Positions 27,672-36,647 of a DNA stretch of 64,000 nucleotides are shown one piece after another. The stretch comes from Lewinellaceae bacterium. Lineage in GTDB: Bacteria > Bacteroidota > Bacteroidia > Chitinophagales > Saprospiraceae. How positions within the stretch are numbered: position 1 is the stretch's first letter; each line of letters begins with the position of its first letter. The position numbers and the translations under genes are program-made. Under the pieces are notes generated by a model. It was not told the origin of the DNA. It ran no database searches and saw only the letters and a list, made by a program, of their open reading frames with translations. Location of the stretch: positions 1,302,001 to 1,366,000 of the forward strand of contig JACJXX010000001.1 of the NCBI GenBank assembly GCA_020636435.1. Direction: 5' to 3'.

Positions 27672-29015
27672 GGGTGCGGCTCCATTTTGATGTAGCCTAA
27701 AAACCGTACCTATCAAGTTTGTTCCAGAATTGAGGCCATCGCTCTTTCGTCAAAATAAGGCTGCGCGCTAACAAAATATTATCGAGGGTATCTCTTATCC
27801 ACCTACTGCCTGACCGGCAGAACCGTTGTTTTACAAGGGTTTTACATGCCGCTTCCACCACTCCCGAACCTATCGGCAAATTATCTTTTTGATATTTCCA
27901 GTAATTCATTTTCGATTTGTGGTTGGTAAAGTAGGTTACTGCCCGGATAACTGGATGCTCTTTATCAGCTATAAAATGGGCCGAGGCATATTCTTTCATT
28001 TCCTTCAGTAATTTAGCTGCACCGCCTCTTTCGTTTTTAAGGCCACTGCAGCTATCCTCTAACCATTTTTCGCGTTCTGGTTGATCCTCATAAACACATC
28101 TAGCGTAGCCTGCCAGGTACTCCGTGGCATGCCAAAAGTCTATGATTTGGACATCTGTATAGCCGCTCAAAAAGGCCCAATTACCTTTCTCGCCATCGGC
28201 AATGCCCACATAAGTGGCATCTGGATACCGGGATTGGATACGCTCAATTTCCTGGCCGAAGACATAATCAAAGGTGGCTTTGCCATGTTCCGGCGAGCAA
28301 CCTGTATAGATCGTATGGAGGCGTTTTCCTTTCTGGTTATACAAACTAATGGTACCCGTCATCGTTTCTTTATAGCCTTCTCCTTTAATGGGGCTTGTCG
28401 TGCCATCCCGGCTCAGGCCAATGGCCGCTACTTCACTGGCCAAGCCCGGAATTTCATAACTCCACTTTTGTTCTTTCTCCGCAAGGACATCTCCAACTCG
28501 CTCATTTACAGCCTGTATCAGCTTCTTGCTCACTTTAACTCCGTGGTGCTGGAGCAAGTCTTCTCGGGTTTGCCCGCCGGCCATATTCGCATATTTCCAA
28601 CTCAGCATTTTGGCAAACCGTGGCGTAGCTTTACCGATAATCCGGCCTCCTTTTTCCAACGGAACATAAACTTGTCCGCCCTGGCTCGTTTGATAAACCT
28701 GGCGTTCTACTTCTCCTTGCCCGTAGGGCGTTTGGAACTTTTTTTTTGCGCCCCTTTGCTCGTCAAAGTTTTGCCTTTGAGCTGGATGGGCCTCCCATCA
28801 GCATCAAATTTTCGGAGGGCTTCAAGAGTCGCTTTCAGGCCCAGCTCGTTGACCATTTCCTGGATGTGTTCTTCCATCTCCAGCATGCTGCCTTCCAGCT
28901 TCAGGTTAACACTCAGTGTATAACTTCCATCTTGTTCTTGCTTGATCTCGCTCTTCATCGGCTGTTGATTTGATTTCCTTAAAGATAAGCATTACATCAA
29001 AATGGAGCCGCACCC
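27672..29015 (-). mobile_element. ISKra4-family insertion sequence
   Basis: Terminal inverted repeats of 23 bp (TACATCAAAATGGAGCCG... at 28993-29015 and its complement at 27672-27694). The flanks share CCTATCCAGGGG, so a ~12-bp direct target repeat is likely, overlapping the G-run of the end. It contains both transposase reading frames. Confidence 0.85.
27697..28958 (-). pseudogene. ISKra4-family transposase split at an A9 tract
   Basis: Frame 1 (from 28958) encodes MKSEIKQEQDGSYTLSVNLK...LTSKGAQKK and stops at 28707. After a one-base shift in a run of nine A residues (28739-28747 read on the - strand), the frame continues KFQTPYGQGEVERQVYQTS...into the 320-residue main part ending at 27697. 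That part has the ISKra4 signatures GLSRDGTT, VGIADGEKGNW, IIDFWHATEYL and IGSGVVEAACKTLVKQRF. Apart from this shift it looks intact. It may be a genuine break or a slippage-dependent fusion. Confidence 0.8.
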
Positions 29016-29439
29016 TATCCAGGGGCTCTCTTCCGGCTCTTCAGCTGGCCGTTTTTCTCTTCGGTACCCCCTGTAAGCCCCTCCGGCCGGCAACCGCAGC
29101 CTAAAATAGCCGTTTCTTCCCTCTTTTTCAAGCAAAATTGCCGCACCGGGGCACAAAAATACCGCCTCAGGCTTGGCCGGCAGCTGCCTGAGCCGGACAC
29201 AATTGGGTGGTACTTTGGGCTGGTATCAGGAAAAGGCGGCGCTCGCCCGGCCGGTATCCAAATAACCGTCTGCATGCGGCCTTTGCCGCACACCGGGCAC
29301 ACCTCCCAGTCGATGCCGACAGCCTGCCGGCAGCGTTCTTGCCAGGATAGGGCTGGAAGTTGGGGTGGCGCTTTTACCCCCAAGGCCTGCCTGCAAAGGG
29401 CCAAAGCCTGCCTTCGCAACCGGTTGGACAAGATGCCGT

Positions 29440-29471
29440 CCCTCCTTCGCTAAAGCTTCGGCGGGCGAAGA
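29440..29471. repeat. Small palindromic repeat insert (AAGCTTCGGCGGGCGAAG type)
   Basis: The sequence CCTCCTTCGCTAAAGCTTCG + GCGGGCGAAGAA interrupts the transposase exactly between KIRY and GILSN. Its translation (SSPAEALAKEG) is a sequence I recall as a common dispersed mini-repeat, but this was not searched. Confidence 0.6.
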
Positions 29472-30207
29472 ATACCGGATTTTGCAAAAACGCGCTGGCA
29501 AGACATGCTGCAAAAACCGCCGGATAAATTCCTCGTGGGCCAAGCACATCACCTTCTGCCTGTTGCCGTGGGCGTAATCGCGCCAGCGAAAGCAAACCGT
29601 ATCCTTGTCAAGGGACGCAATACGGTGGTTGCCTATAGCCACCCGGTGGGTATAACGCCCCAGATAGCCCAGCAACTGCTCCGGCCCAGCAAACGGCGCC
29701 TTGGCATATACTACCCAATCCTGAACCATCAGCCTGTTCAGCAAGCTGTCGAAGGCCTGCTTGCCGCGAAAACGGCTGCACAAACCATCCAGGCGCAGGC
29801 GCCCAGCCCGGTAGTGCCTGCGCAAAGCGCTGACAAACTTGCCCTTGAACATGGCCGACAAGGCCTGTACTGGTACGAGGAACTCCTCACGGGCTGATAC
29901 CCATTTGCCGCCTCTCAATCCTCCTCCCGGAACGATACAGTGGATGTGCGGATGGTAATGCAGGTTCTGCCCCCAAGTATGCAACACCGCCACCGCCCCC
30001 GGCCGGGCGCCCAGGTAATGCCGGTCGGCACACAGCTTCGACAAAGCGGCCCACGCCTCCTGGAACAGCGTTCCATACAACAGCCGCTCATTGTAGCGAA
30101 CTAAATCATGTACCTCCGCCGGAAGCGTAAATACAAGGTGAAAATAGCCCACTGGCAATAACTCCTGCCTCCTTGCCTCTAGCCAGGCTTCCCGCGCTAA
30201 GCCCTGG

Positions 30208-30255
30208 CCCTGTGGAATAGGCGCAGGGCAGTTTTATGGCAGTTATTCCACAGGG
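30208..30255. repeat. Palindromic insert CCCTGTGGAATA...TATTCCACAGGG type
   Basis: CCCTGTGGAATA and its inverted copy bracket a 48-bp insert inside the zinc-binding region of the IS91-type transposase. Confidence 0.6.
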
Positions 30256-30283
30256 CTGGCACTTCGGGCAGTGCCGGTTGCGG

Positions 30284-30382
30284 CCCCGATAGCCATCGGG
30301 GTTATAACTGATGCGAATGTGCCCACATTCATCGCATGCATCAACATGGCCGCCTACACTAACGCCCCGATGGCTATCGGGG
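30284..30382. repeat. Two copies of an 18-bp palindrome
   Basis: CCCCGATAGCCATCGGGG at 30284-30301 and its inverted form at 30365-30382. Both lie within the coding region of the IS91-type transposase; the first replaces two codons in frame (PDGYRG for SC), the second breaks the frame. Confidence 0.7.
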
Positions 30383-30509
30383 TGCGGCACTGCTCAATGG
30401 CCCGCATGGCCTTGTGCTGGGCCTTGCTCAGCTTATGCTTCGATCGGTAAGCCTGCCCGCTGAGCCGAAAAACATCGGCTACCTCATATTTGGGCCTGCC
30501 CATAGGCCC

Positions 30510-31333
30510 TTACCAACGGGCCAGCAAATCCGGCAGGCCTTTCATCCGGCTGTTTTGAACATGCACGTAGCGCGCAGTAGTGGACACGTCGGAATGGCCT
30601 AACAAGGCCTTCACCGTCAAGGTGTCTACCCCGTTTTCCAATAGGTGTGTAGCAAAGCTATGCCGCAGCACGTGCACGCTCGCTTTCCGTTGAAGGCCAA
30701 TGCGCTTGCATGCCTGCTTGAACACGGTTTGTACCGTGCGGATGCTGATATGCCGCCCCGGCACCTGCCCTTCAAACAAATAAACCCGCGGCCGGTATTC
30801 CAGCCAATAGGCCCGTAATTCCTTCAGCAAGGGCATTGACAAAACCGTGTATCGGCTCTTTTTTCCTTTGCCCATCTCTACCCGCACAACCATCCGCTTG
30901 GAATCAATGTCTCCGGGCTTGAGCTTCACCAGCTCTCCTACCCGGACGCCCGTGGTATACAATAATTTGAGGAACGCCCGGTGCTTGAGGTTCTTTGTCT
31001 GGCAAATAAGCTGCCGCACTTCTTCTTCCGACAATACTTCCGGTAGCGTCTTGGCTCGTTTGCTTCGGGGAAGCTTATTGGTGCTCCAGCTTCGCCCCAA
31101 CACCTTCTCCCACAGCAGCTTGATGCCGCTGTAACAGCCCGCCAGGCTGCTTTGGCTTAACTGCCGGCTTCGCCTCAGGTGGTCAAAGTAGGCTCCAATT
31201 TCTTCTTCGGTTAACAAATCCGGGCTCTTGTCGTAATGCAAGGCTATTTGCAATACCCACATCGTGTAAGCCCTGATTGTCGATGGGCTCTGCGCTCCAT
31301 GTAGCGCAACATCTTCGCTCTTAATGGTTTCAT
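30510..31333 (-). pseudogene. Tyrosine recombinase (XerC/D-like), probable 1-nt frameshift
   Basis: The main frame (ATG at 31262, 250 residues) holds the catalytic domain: GVRVGEL (Arg), GKGKKSRY (Lys), HVLRHSFATHL (HxxR) and GHSDVSTTARYVHV (His, Tyr). The start of the core-binding domain is missing. The same frame continues upstream without an ATG (..ALHGAQSPSTIRAYT), while another frame supplies MKPLRAKMLRYM from 31333; joining the two needs a 1-nt shift. Likely partner gene of the adjacent IS91-type transposase, as in the 31602 and 39202 pairs. Confidence 0.75.
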
Positions 31334-31420
31334 CGTAAAGCGTTTTGGTGAAACAATAACCTTTCGCTTTACGAGTTAAGACTTTTGGAGGTCAAAAGCT
31401 ACCGCCGGTACGGCGGTTTA

Positions 31421-31487
31421 GTTCAACGGCCAGCATAAACGGCGGCCTGACCGTATGGGAGGCTGATCGTTTTATGCCTTGTTGTAC
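31421..31487. repeat. attC-like hairpin between two divergent recombinase modules
   Basis: GTTCAAC-GGCCAGCATAAACGGCGGCCT...AGGCTGATCGTTTTATGC-CTT-GTTGTAC. The imperfect stem has extrahelical bases. On both sides the sequence continues as ...ACTAAACC..GGTAGCT, the shared left end of the two recombinase/IS91-type modules. Confidence 0.65.
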
Positions 31488-31601
31488 TAAACCTGCCGGT
31501 AGCTAAAGTCACCTTCTCTTAGCTGTTTCGTCCTTGCGCCAAAAGGCCAGGATGAATAAAATAGCCCCATAACCTATTTGTTAACCTTAAAACTTAAGAT
31601 T

Positions 31602-32498
31602 ATGGGACGCAAGAAAGGTTCCACGCTCACCGAGCGTGCCAGGACAACCGTTCCTGGTTTTGATTCAATGTACAAAAAATTGGAACAGAAAGTCAAGCTT
31701 TCCGGCTTGAGCGCTTCGACCTTGCTCAACTACGGCCGCTCCATGGCCAAAATTTCCCTGCACTTCGGCAAAACACCTCTTGACTTAGAGGATGATACCA
31801 TTAATGAGTACCTGCTGGAAGTCAAAGCCGGGGAACAACCCTCGGAGTCCTATTTTAAGCACACCGTTTACGGCCTTCGCTACTTATTCCGGCTCTTCGG
31901 CCGGGAGGATAGGGCTATTCAGCTGCCGCCCCTGCGCCGCAAGAGCCAGTTGCCAGTAGTTTTGAGCCGGGCGGAATGCAAACGCCTGTTTAGAGCGCCC
32001 AAAATGCTCAAGCACCGGGTTCTACTTGCCCTGGTTTACTCTGCAGGCCTTCGCTTAAGCGAACTTATCGCCCTGCGCCTGGAGGATGTCGATTCGGGCC
32101 GTATGCAAATCCGTATCCGCCAGGGCAAAGGCAACAAAGACCGTTATGTGGTGCTGTCTTCTTTGGCCCTCCAAGGCTTGCGCAAATACTATCTGGCCTG
32201 CCACCCAAAAGCATACCTTTTTAATGGGCAGGTTAAAGGCAAGCCCATGGGTAAACGCTCCGTGCAATGGATCATGCGCAGCGCCGTGCGCCAGGCCGGC
32301 ATCAAAAAACAGGCCAGCCTGCATACGCTTCGCCATTCTTTTGCCACTCACCTAATCGAAGACGGCGTGGATATTTTCACTGTCAAAGAACAACTGGGCC
32401 ATGCTCATATTGAAACTACCCTGCGCTACATACACATAGCCCGGAATATCAAGCGTACTGATGTCCATAGCCCGCTGGACACCCTATACCAATCATGA
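31602..32498 (+). CDS. Tyrosine recombinase (XerC/D-like)
   Basis: 298 residues from the ATG at 31602. N-terminal SAM-like core-binding domain (LSASTLLNYGRSMAKISLHF), then the catalytic domain with Arg in SAGLRLSEL, Lys in GKGNKDRY, HTLRHSFATHL and Tyr in TTLRYIHI. The C-terminus HSPLDTLY resembles the SPLD ending of integron integrases, but there is no IntI-specific extra helix before the HxxR motif. It overlaps the following IS91-type transposase start by 4 nt, indicating an operon. It may resolve or integrate the element it travels with, or act on the surrounding attC-like sites. Confidence 0.88.
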   Translation: MGRKKGSTLTERARTTVPGFDSMYKKLEQKVKLSGLSASTLLNYGRSMAKISLHFGKTPLDLEDDTINEYLLEVKAGEQPSESYFKHTVYGLRYLFRLFGREDRAIQLPPLRRKSQLPVVLSRAECKRLFRAPKMLKHRVLLALVYSAGLRLSELIALRLEDVDSGRMQIRIRQGKGNKDRYVVLSSLALQGLRKYYLACHPKAYLFNGQVKGKPMGKRSVQWIMRSAVRQAGIKKQASLHTLRHSFATHLIEDGVDIFTVKEQLGHAHIETTLRYIHIARNIKRTDVHSPLDTLYQS

Positions 32499-33669
32499 AG
32501 CCCCGCTTTGAAGTAGGGCAGGTTTTGCGCCAGCACTGGGCCTGGATCAAAAGCTGCGGCCGCTTCAACGCCCACCAACTGCGCAACCTCCGGGCATTGA
32601 GCTTATGCCGCACTGCCGAACTGGGCGGCCATATTGACGCTTGTGATCATTGCGGGCGCCTGCGAATCAGCTATAACTCTTGTAGAAACCGCCATTGCCC
32701 CAAGTGCCAGGCCAAGGAGCGCGAGGAGTGGATCTTGCGCCGCCAGGCCGATTTATTGCCTGTGCCCTACTTCCACGTGGTGTTCACCCTGCCGGCAGCC
32801 CTCAACCCCTACTGCCTACGCTATCCAGATGAGTTGTACAGCCTGCTTTTTCAATCTGCCTGGAAAACGCTCAAAGCCTTTGCCAAAGACTCTAAGCACT
32901 TAGGCGCTCAAGCTGGCATGGTTGCCATTCTTCATACTTAGGGGCAACAGATATTTTGCACCCCCCATATTCATTGCATTGTCCCAGGCGGCGGTACTTT
33001 ACTGCCCAAGGCAAATGGAAAACGGCCAGGGCTGAAGGCAAATACCTTTTCCCCAAAAAGGCTCTAAGTAAAGTTTTCCGGGCTAAGTTTGCCCATGGCA
33101 TCAGGCAGTGGGCTGCCCGCCAAAACATTACAATGCCCAGTGCCTTATTCAAACAACTTTTTGCTAAGCCTTGGGTAGTTTACGCCAAACGCCCTTTTCT
33201 TGGCCCACAGCAAGTCCTCGAATACCTCGGCCGCTACACGCACAAGATTGCCATTAGCAACTACCGCCTTCTAAACGTTAATCAGCAACAAGTGGCCTTT
33301 AGCTATAAGGACTATCGGCAGCAGGCCGCCAAAAAAACTATGACGCTCGATACTCATGAGTTTATCCGCCGGTTTGCTTTACATATCCTTCCTGCCCGCT
33401 TTGTTAGGATACGGCATTATGGAATCCTTGCCTCTCGCAATAAATCTATCTGCTTGCAGCAAGCTCGGGAACACTTGAAAGCTGTACCGCCAGTCAAAGT
33501 GCAAACCTCCTGGAAACAAATTTGCACCCAGCGCCTGGGCTTTGAGCCGGATCAATGCCCCTATTGCCAAACCGGCCGCATGGTTTATGCCGTTGGCTTT
33601 GGCCGCGGAGGGCCGCCATGGGAGTATCTCCGAAAAAGAGGCTTTAACATCGCCCATCTAGCCACTTAA
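32495..33669 (+). pseudogene. IS91-type (Y2 HUH) transposase with nonsense and frameshift
   Basis: The first part (32495-32941) has the zinc-binding block ACDHCGRLRISYNSCRNRHCPKC and PVPYFHVVFTLP, then stops at TAG where relatives have Trp (HT*GQQ). The frame continues HIHCIVPGGG and then shifts near 32990 into AQGKWKTARAEGKYLFPKK...YLGRYTHKIAISNYRLL (active-site region)...CPYCQTGRMVYAVGFGRGG. Two lesions make it inactive unless suppressed. Confidence 0.85.
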
Positions 33670-33767
33670 CTCCTCTTTCCTTCGGAAAGCAAGCTTCCTT
33701 ATTGCCCGAAGCGTCAAATAAGCATAAGCCTCATGTGCCAAACACCATAAACTCACATTCAAAAACA

Positions 33768-33797
33768 CAAAGAGGCTTTCAAAAAGGCCTCTTTTAC
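33768..33797 (+). terminator. Terminator-like hairpin
   Basis: AAAGAGGC-TTTCAAAAA-GCCTCTTTT, about 100 bp after the recombinase/transposase pair and followed by T residues. Confidence 0.55.
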
Positions 33798-33885
33798 CCC
33801 TCTCGCTTTCTTGAAACATCCCGCTTATACCTATTCAATACCCATAATATAGGGTTGCTCTTGGCTCCGCTACCAGCAGGCTTCT

Positions 33886-33956
33886 GTACAAACACAGGAC
33901 TAAATCGAAGGGGACGCCCTGCGCCCCTGTCGTTTAGTCCTTATATATTAGCTGCT
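33886..33956 (-). repeat. attC-like hairpin site after the DUF4238 cassette
   Basis: GTACAAAC core, then GGACTAAATCGAAGGGG...CCCCTGTCGTTTAGTCC (imperfect stem), then TTAGCTGC. Nearly the same sequence occurs at 21737-21808. Confidence 0.6.
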
Positions 33957-33960
33957 ATAT

Positions 33961-34878
33961 TCACCTGAATTTTTGTTTAATCTCATTTTCCCAGTATTCT
34001 AAATCTGAGTATTCATTTCCGATCACCAATTTATGCGATGTCTGAATCGTCATCTTATTAATCAATTCAACTTTCTTAGAATCAACCGTCTCGATTTCAA
34101 TTCTCGATTGTGTTAGTTCGTTAACTTTTCCATCATCAAAATCCCTGAAAATTGGCAATAGATTTAGACAATACTGTTTGCTAAGTGGAAAATAATGAAT
34201 CACGTGACAATTTCTATCTAAATTATAAATCGAAGACACAGGGTTTAACCCATTCAAAAAATTTTCCGTTGACAGTGAAAATGAAAATCCTGGATTGTCA
34301 CTTGTTATAAAATTACTTGTGTTCGATTTTAAAATCACCCAATCTTTATACATGAAGTTTACAAAATATTCTTTTAAGTTCTTTTGATAATCATCGAAAA
34401 ATGATGATAGCTGGATTGCTTTTGCTGTTCTTTTTGACTCTTTTTCAATCTCTTTTTTTTCCTTTTCCGAAAGGTTAGCTCTAGTTTTAAGTTTTGATTT
34501 TGTTTTTTTGAGCCAAGCAATATTTTTGGCAAATGTGTCTCTAAAAAAGGAATTTCTCATCTTCATCATCAACATCCAATTGATGATTATATCTTTTGTA
34601 TCAAATCCTAAATCGACGTTTTTATTAACTCTCGACATAATGGTCTCATAATCATTCGATTCAATTCTCCCAAACATGTTTTCTAAAATTGGTTTATTGC
34701 TTCTATTGGGAAAATTGTAATAGTAGTTTTCATAATCACAAAAAATCTTATCACCAATCCCTTTTTCTTGGATATTGCGGCGATATTCATTATTAAGTTG
34801 AATAACGTATACTTTACTATTTGTAGAATAGTACTTTAAATATGCTTCAGGAATTATATGTTGTTTTTTATGAGTCAT
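33961..34878 (-). CDS. DUF4238 domain protein
   Basis: 305 residues, AT-rich and very Lys/Asn-rich, unlike the chromosomal genes on either side of the island. The N-terminus KKQHIIPEAYLKYY and the later FITSDNPGFSFS segment are the two signatures of DUF4238, a family of unknown function found scattered in accessory regions. No signal peptide or membrane helix. It is a single-gene cassette: the core on the start side is GCACCTAAGC (34887-34896), and the core on the stop side is an imperfect complement, TTAGCTGC. DUF4238 genes are often near defence genes; a defence role is only suggested by context. Confidence 0.8.
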   Translation of the reverse strand: MTHKKQHIIPEAYLKYYSTNSKVYVIQLNNEYRRNIQEKGIGDKIFCDYENYYYNFPNRSNKPILENMFGRIESNDYETIMSRVNKNVDLGFDTKDIIINWMLMMKMRNSFFRDTFAKNIAWLKKTKSKLKTRANLSEKEKKEIEKESKRTAKAIQLSSFFDDYQKNLKEYFVNFMYKDWVILKSNTSNFITSDNPGFSFSLSTENFLNGLNPVSSIYNLDRNCHVIHYFPLSKQYCLNLLPIFRDFDDGKVNELTQSRIEIETVDSKKVELINKMTIQTSHKLVIGNEYSDLEYWENEIKQKFR

Positions 34879-34886
34879 TTATTATT

Positions 34887-34956
34887 GCACCTAAGCGGTT
34901 TGGCTACCTGTCGTGCGACGTTTAGGAGCATGGACAGGTAGCTGGTGTTGTAGCCA
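34887..34956 (-). repeat. attC-like hairpin site between DUF4238 and SH3 cassettes
   Basis: On the - strand: TGGCTACAAC-ACC-AGCTACCTGTC...GACAGGTAGCC-AAACC-GCTTAGGTGC. 10-bp stem, ~20-nt top loop, cores at both ends. Confidence 0.7.
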
Positions 34957-34965
34957 GTTCTCTCT

Positions 34966-35685
34966 CTACGATCCTGGATCAATTTGAGTTCTTATGATTA
35001 GCTTGTCGTCGATTACCTTTATTCTAAGATTGTGTACGCAGCAATCTTCATATTTCCTTATATCGATATATCTTTGCTTGTTCTCACCAACAATTTCTAA
35101 TCCTTCTCTTTTATCCTCACAAAACCCCATTATTGATCGTACGAACTGATCTATCTCTTCCTCTCTTAGTCCAAATAATTGGATCTCATTTAATCGATGT
35201 TCCCAATAGTAATGTTCAATGTACTTACCTCCATTTTTTAGTTGAAAAATCATCATCCTGTAAGTGCCTTCGCCGTCTCCATAACTATCATATTCTATGG
35301 AGTCAATTTTACCGATATTTATTGCCAGTCCTTTCAAAATATCGTTTTCCCAACAACCATTTTCATCTATATCTAAAAAATCTATAGGGCTCAGTCTCGA
35401 TAAATATGCATCAAAAACAAAACCTTGTATATTTCCATATAAGATTTTCACCCATTTTCCTCTGTATCCATTCGGCAATTCAATCTCTTCACTTTTTAGT
35501 ATCTGATCTATTTTGACTTTGCTTCCTCTATTTAACAAGGTAATTACTCCTCCCTCAATACTAGGGTTTTTTCTCAAATTTAATCCACCATCTGCAATTA
35601 CATACATTTCTTCACCAACCTCATACCTTTGTCCAAAACTATTCAAACTGATTAATAGCGATATAATTAGGATGATATTCTTCAT
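34966..35685 (-). CDS. Exported SH3-domain protein
   Basis: 239 residues from the Met at 35685, which gives a clean signal peptide (MKNIILIISLLISLNSFGQ); a Met four codons upstream is possible. A bacterial SH3 domain spans ~27-85 (YVIADGGLNLRKNPSIEGG ... GKWVKILYGNIQGFVFDAYL). The remainder is unassigned and ends with a CC pair (EDCCVHNL). SH3 domains of this type bind peptides or cell-wall material. Single cassette with 10-bp cores GTTGTAGCCA/TGGCTACAAC complementary across the gene. AT-rich; function unknown. Confidence 0.78.
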   Translation of the reverse strand: MKNIILIISLLISLNSFGQRYEVGEEMYVIADGGLNLRKNPSIEGGVITLLNRGSKVKIDQILKSEEIELPNGYRGKWVKILYGNIQGFVFDAYLSRLSPIDFLDIDENGCWENDILKGLAINIGKIDSIEYDSYGDGEGTYRMMIFQLKNGGKYIEHYYWEHRLNEIQLFGLREEEIDQFVRSIMGFCEDKREGLEIVGENKQRYIDIRKYEDCCVHNLRIKVIDDKLIIRTQIDPGS

Positions 35686-35716
35686 GTATTCAGTCATTTT
35701 TCATTTAATTGGCTAC

Positions 35717-35937
35717 AACGGGCGCGTCTCGGCGCAGCCCGAGGCGGAGGTTTTCAAGGTTTTTTTTCCGCGCAGCGGAAAAAAATTTTGAAAAACCGGA
35801 GTCCTCGGTTGGCGTCTGAGACAGTGTTCTGCGAGTACCGCGCTCCCTCTAGAGCGCGCGCGCGCCCTAGAGGGAGCGCGTATCCGCAGAACACTGTCTC
35901 AGACACAGCGCGCATAGCGCGGCGAGACGCGCCCGTT
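35717..35937. repeat. Cloverleaf module, copy B
   Basis: AACGGGCGCGTCTCG outer arm to CGAGACGCGCCCGTT, enclosing two hairpins: one with arms CCGAGGCGGAGG../..CCGGAGTCCTCGG and T8/A7 runs, one with GTCTGAGACAG../..CTGTCTCAGAC. The second hairpin has an extended palindrome (CCCTCTAGAGCGCGCGCGCG). Followed by the GTTGCTGCGCA hairpin (35935-35977). Confidence 0.82.
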
Positions 35938-35974
35938 GCTGCGCAGGCCGGAGCGAAGCGACGGCTTGCGCAGC

Positions 35975-36039
35975 AACGGCCCGCACATACGGCGTGGCGG
36001 CGATTAGCCGACATGACCGATATGTGCTTTGTTCGGCGC
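35975..36039 (-). repeat. attC-like hairpin site after the PIN cassette
   Basis: On the - strand: GCGCCGAAC-AAAGCACATATCGGTCATG-stem-loop-CACGCCGTATGTGC-GGGCCGTT. Same plan as the sites at 26420 and 45251. The core GTTCGGCGC (36031-36039) pairs with GCGCCGAAC at 38810-38818 across the nuclease gene. Confidence 0.72.
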
Positions 36040-36042
36040 ATT

Positions 36043-36647
36043 TTATTTGTTTTTCTCCAGATAATCAACCCCATTCTCTGTAATTTCCCACACACCTCTC
36101 GGAGAATCACTTGAAATTAAACCCAATTTTCTTAAATCATTCCTAGCCCATTTAACGTTATTATGCCATCTTAATTCTCCTGTACTTGGCAATTCCTCAT
36201 AATCATCTTCTTGTAATTTATCCTTTACTATTGGTTCTACTTTTTCTATACATTCCTGTACTGTTAACTTTCCATCCTCTGCCTCAAAAAGGACACTTAA
36301 GATCGGTATATAGTATTCTGGTAATTCTAATTTATTCAATTTTCCCCGCTTGGATGAGGTTATTACTTCTTTGACTGTTTCTATTGTATTGTCCTTGATA
36401 TTGGCTTTCAAATAAATTTTAGCATTTTCTAAAAAACCCAAAGAATTATACATCCAAAATTTTTCAACCGTTGTCTCTTTTTTCAACTCTTCAATGAGAG
36501 ATTTATGAGGTCCATAAGTTTTTCCTCTTTTTTTCCACCACCAATCTTCCTTGTTATCATCTGTTATTAATATAAGGTCTTTGTACTTTTTAGTCTCCAC
36601 ATATTGAATGATCTGTTTCCAAACCAATAGATCTCCATATTTTCTTT
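36043..36647 (-). pseudogene. PIN-Mrr_N nuclease gene, 3' part (IS-interrupted)
   Basis: This is the C-terminal half of the gene whose 5' half is at 38162-38803. It begins AAATATGGAGATCTATTG (KYGDLLVWKQIIQY) and contains ILITDDNKEDWW, the C-terminal acidic motif of PIN-like nucleases. A winged-helix domain like the N-terminal domain of Mrr restriction enzymes follows (YYIPILSVLFEAEDG ... VKWARNDLRKLGLIS...RGVWEITENG). Without the IS the reading frame is continuous, giving a ~410-residue protein. A truncated product from a TTG at 36627 is possible but would lack half of the nuclease fold. Confidence 0.8.

Larger units (their letters stand above)
29015..30503 (-). pseudogene. IS91-type (Y2 HUH) transposase broken by palindromic inserts
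   Basis: The N-terminus at 30503 (MGRPKYEVADVFRLSG...AIEQCRT) is followed by the zinc-binding block ACDECGHIRISYN..RNRHCPKC, PVGYFHLVFTLPAEVH, HTWGQNLHYHPHIHC (HUH-type histidines), YLGRYTHRVAIGNHRI, and the C-terminal CPVCGKGRMQTVIW. Frame is lost at several points that coincide with short inserted palindromes: 30365-30382, 30208-30255 and ~29440-29471 (the 30284-30301 copy is in frame). The stop of the upstream recombinase lies 6 bp before this ATG, the same order as in the other two pairs in the island. Confidence 0.82.
31481..33893 (+). mobile_element. Tyrosine recombinase / IS91-type transposase module, cassette-like ends
   Basis: Begins GTTGTACTAAACC and ends at GTACAAAC (33886-33893), cores that are complementary to each other as for the gene cassettes. 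It contains the recombinase at 31602 and the broken Y2 transposase at 32495. A homologous module (39116-44017) has the same beginning, GTTGTAC-AAAACC..GGTAACTAAAG. Confidence 0.6.

Noticed and set aside
32939..32941. UAG recoding in the IS91-type transposase
   Set aside because: A separate frameshift lies ~50 bp downstream, so simple decay is the better explanation.
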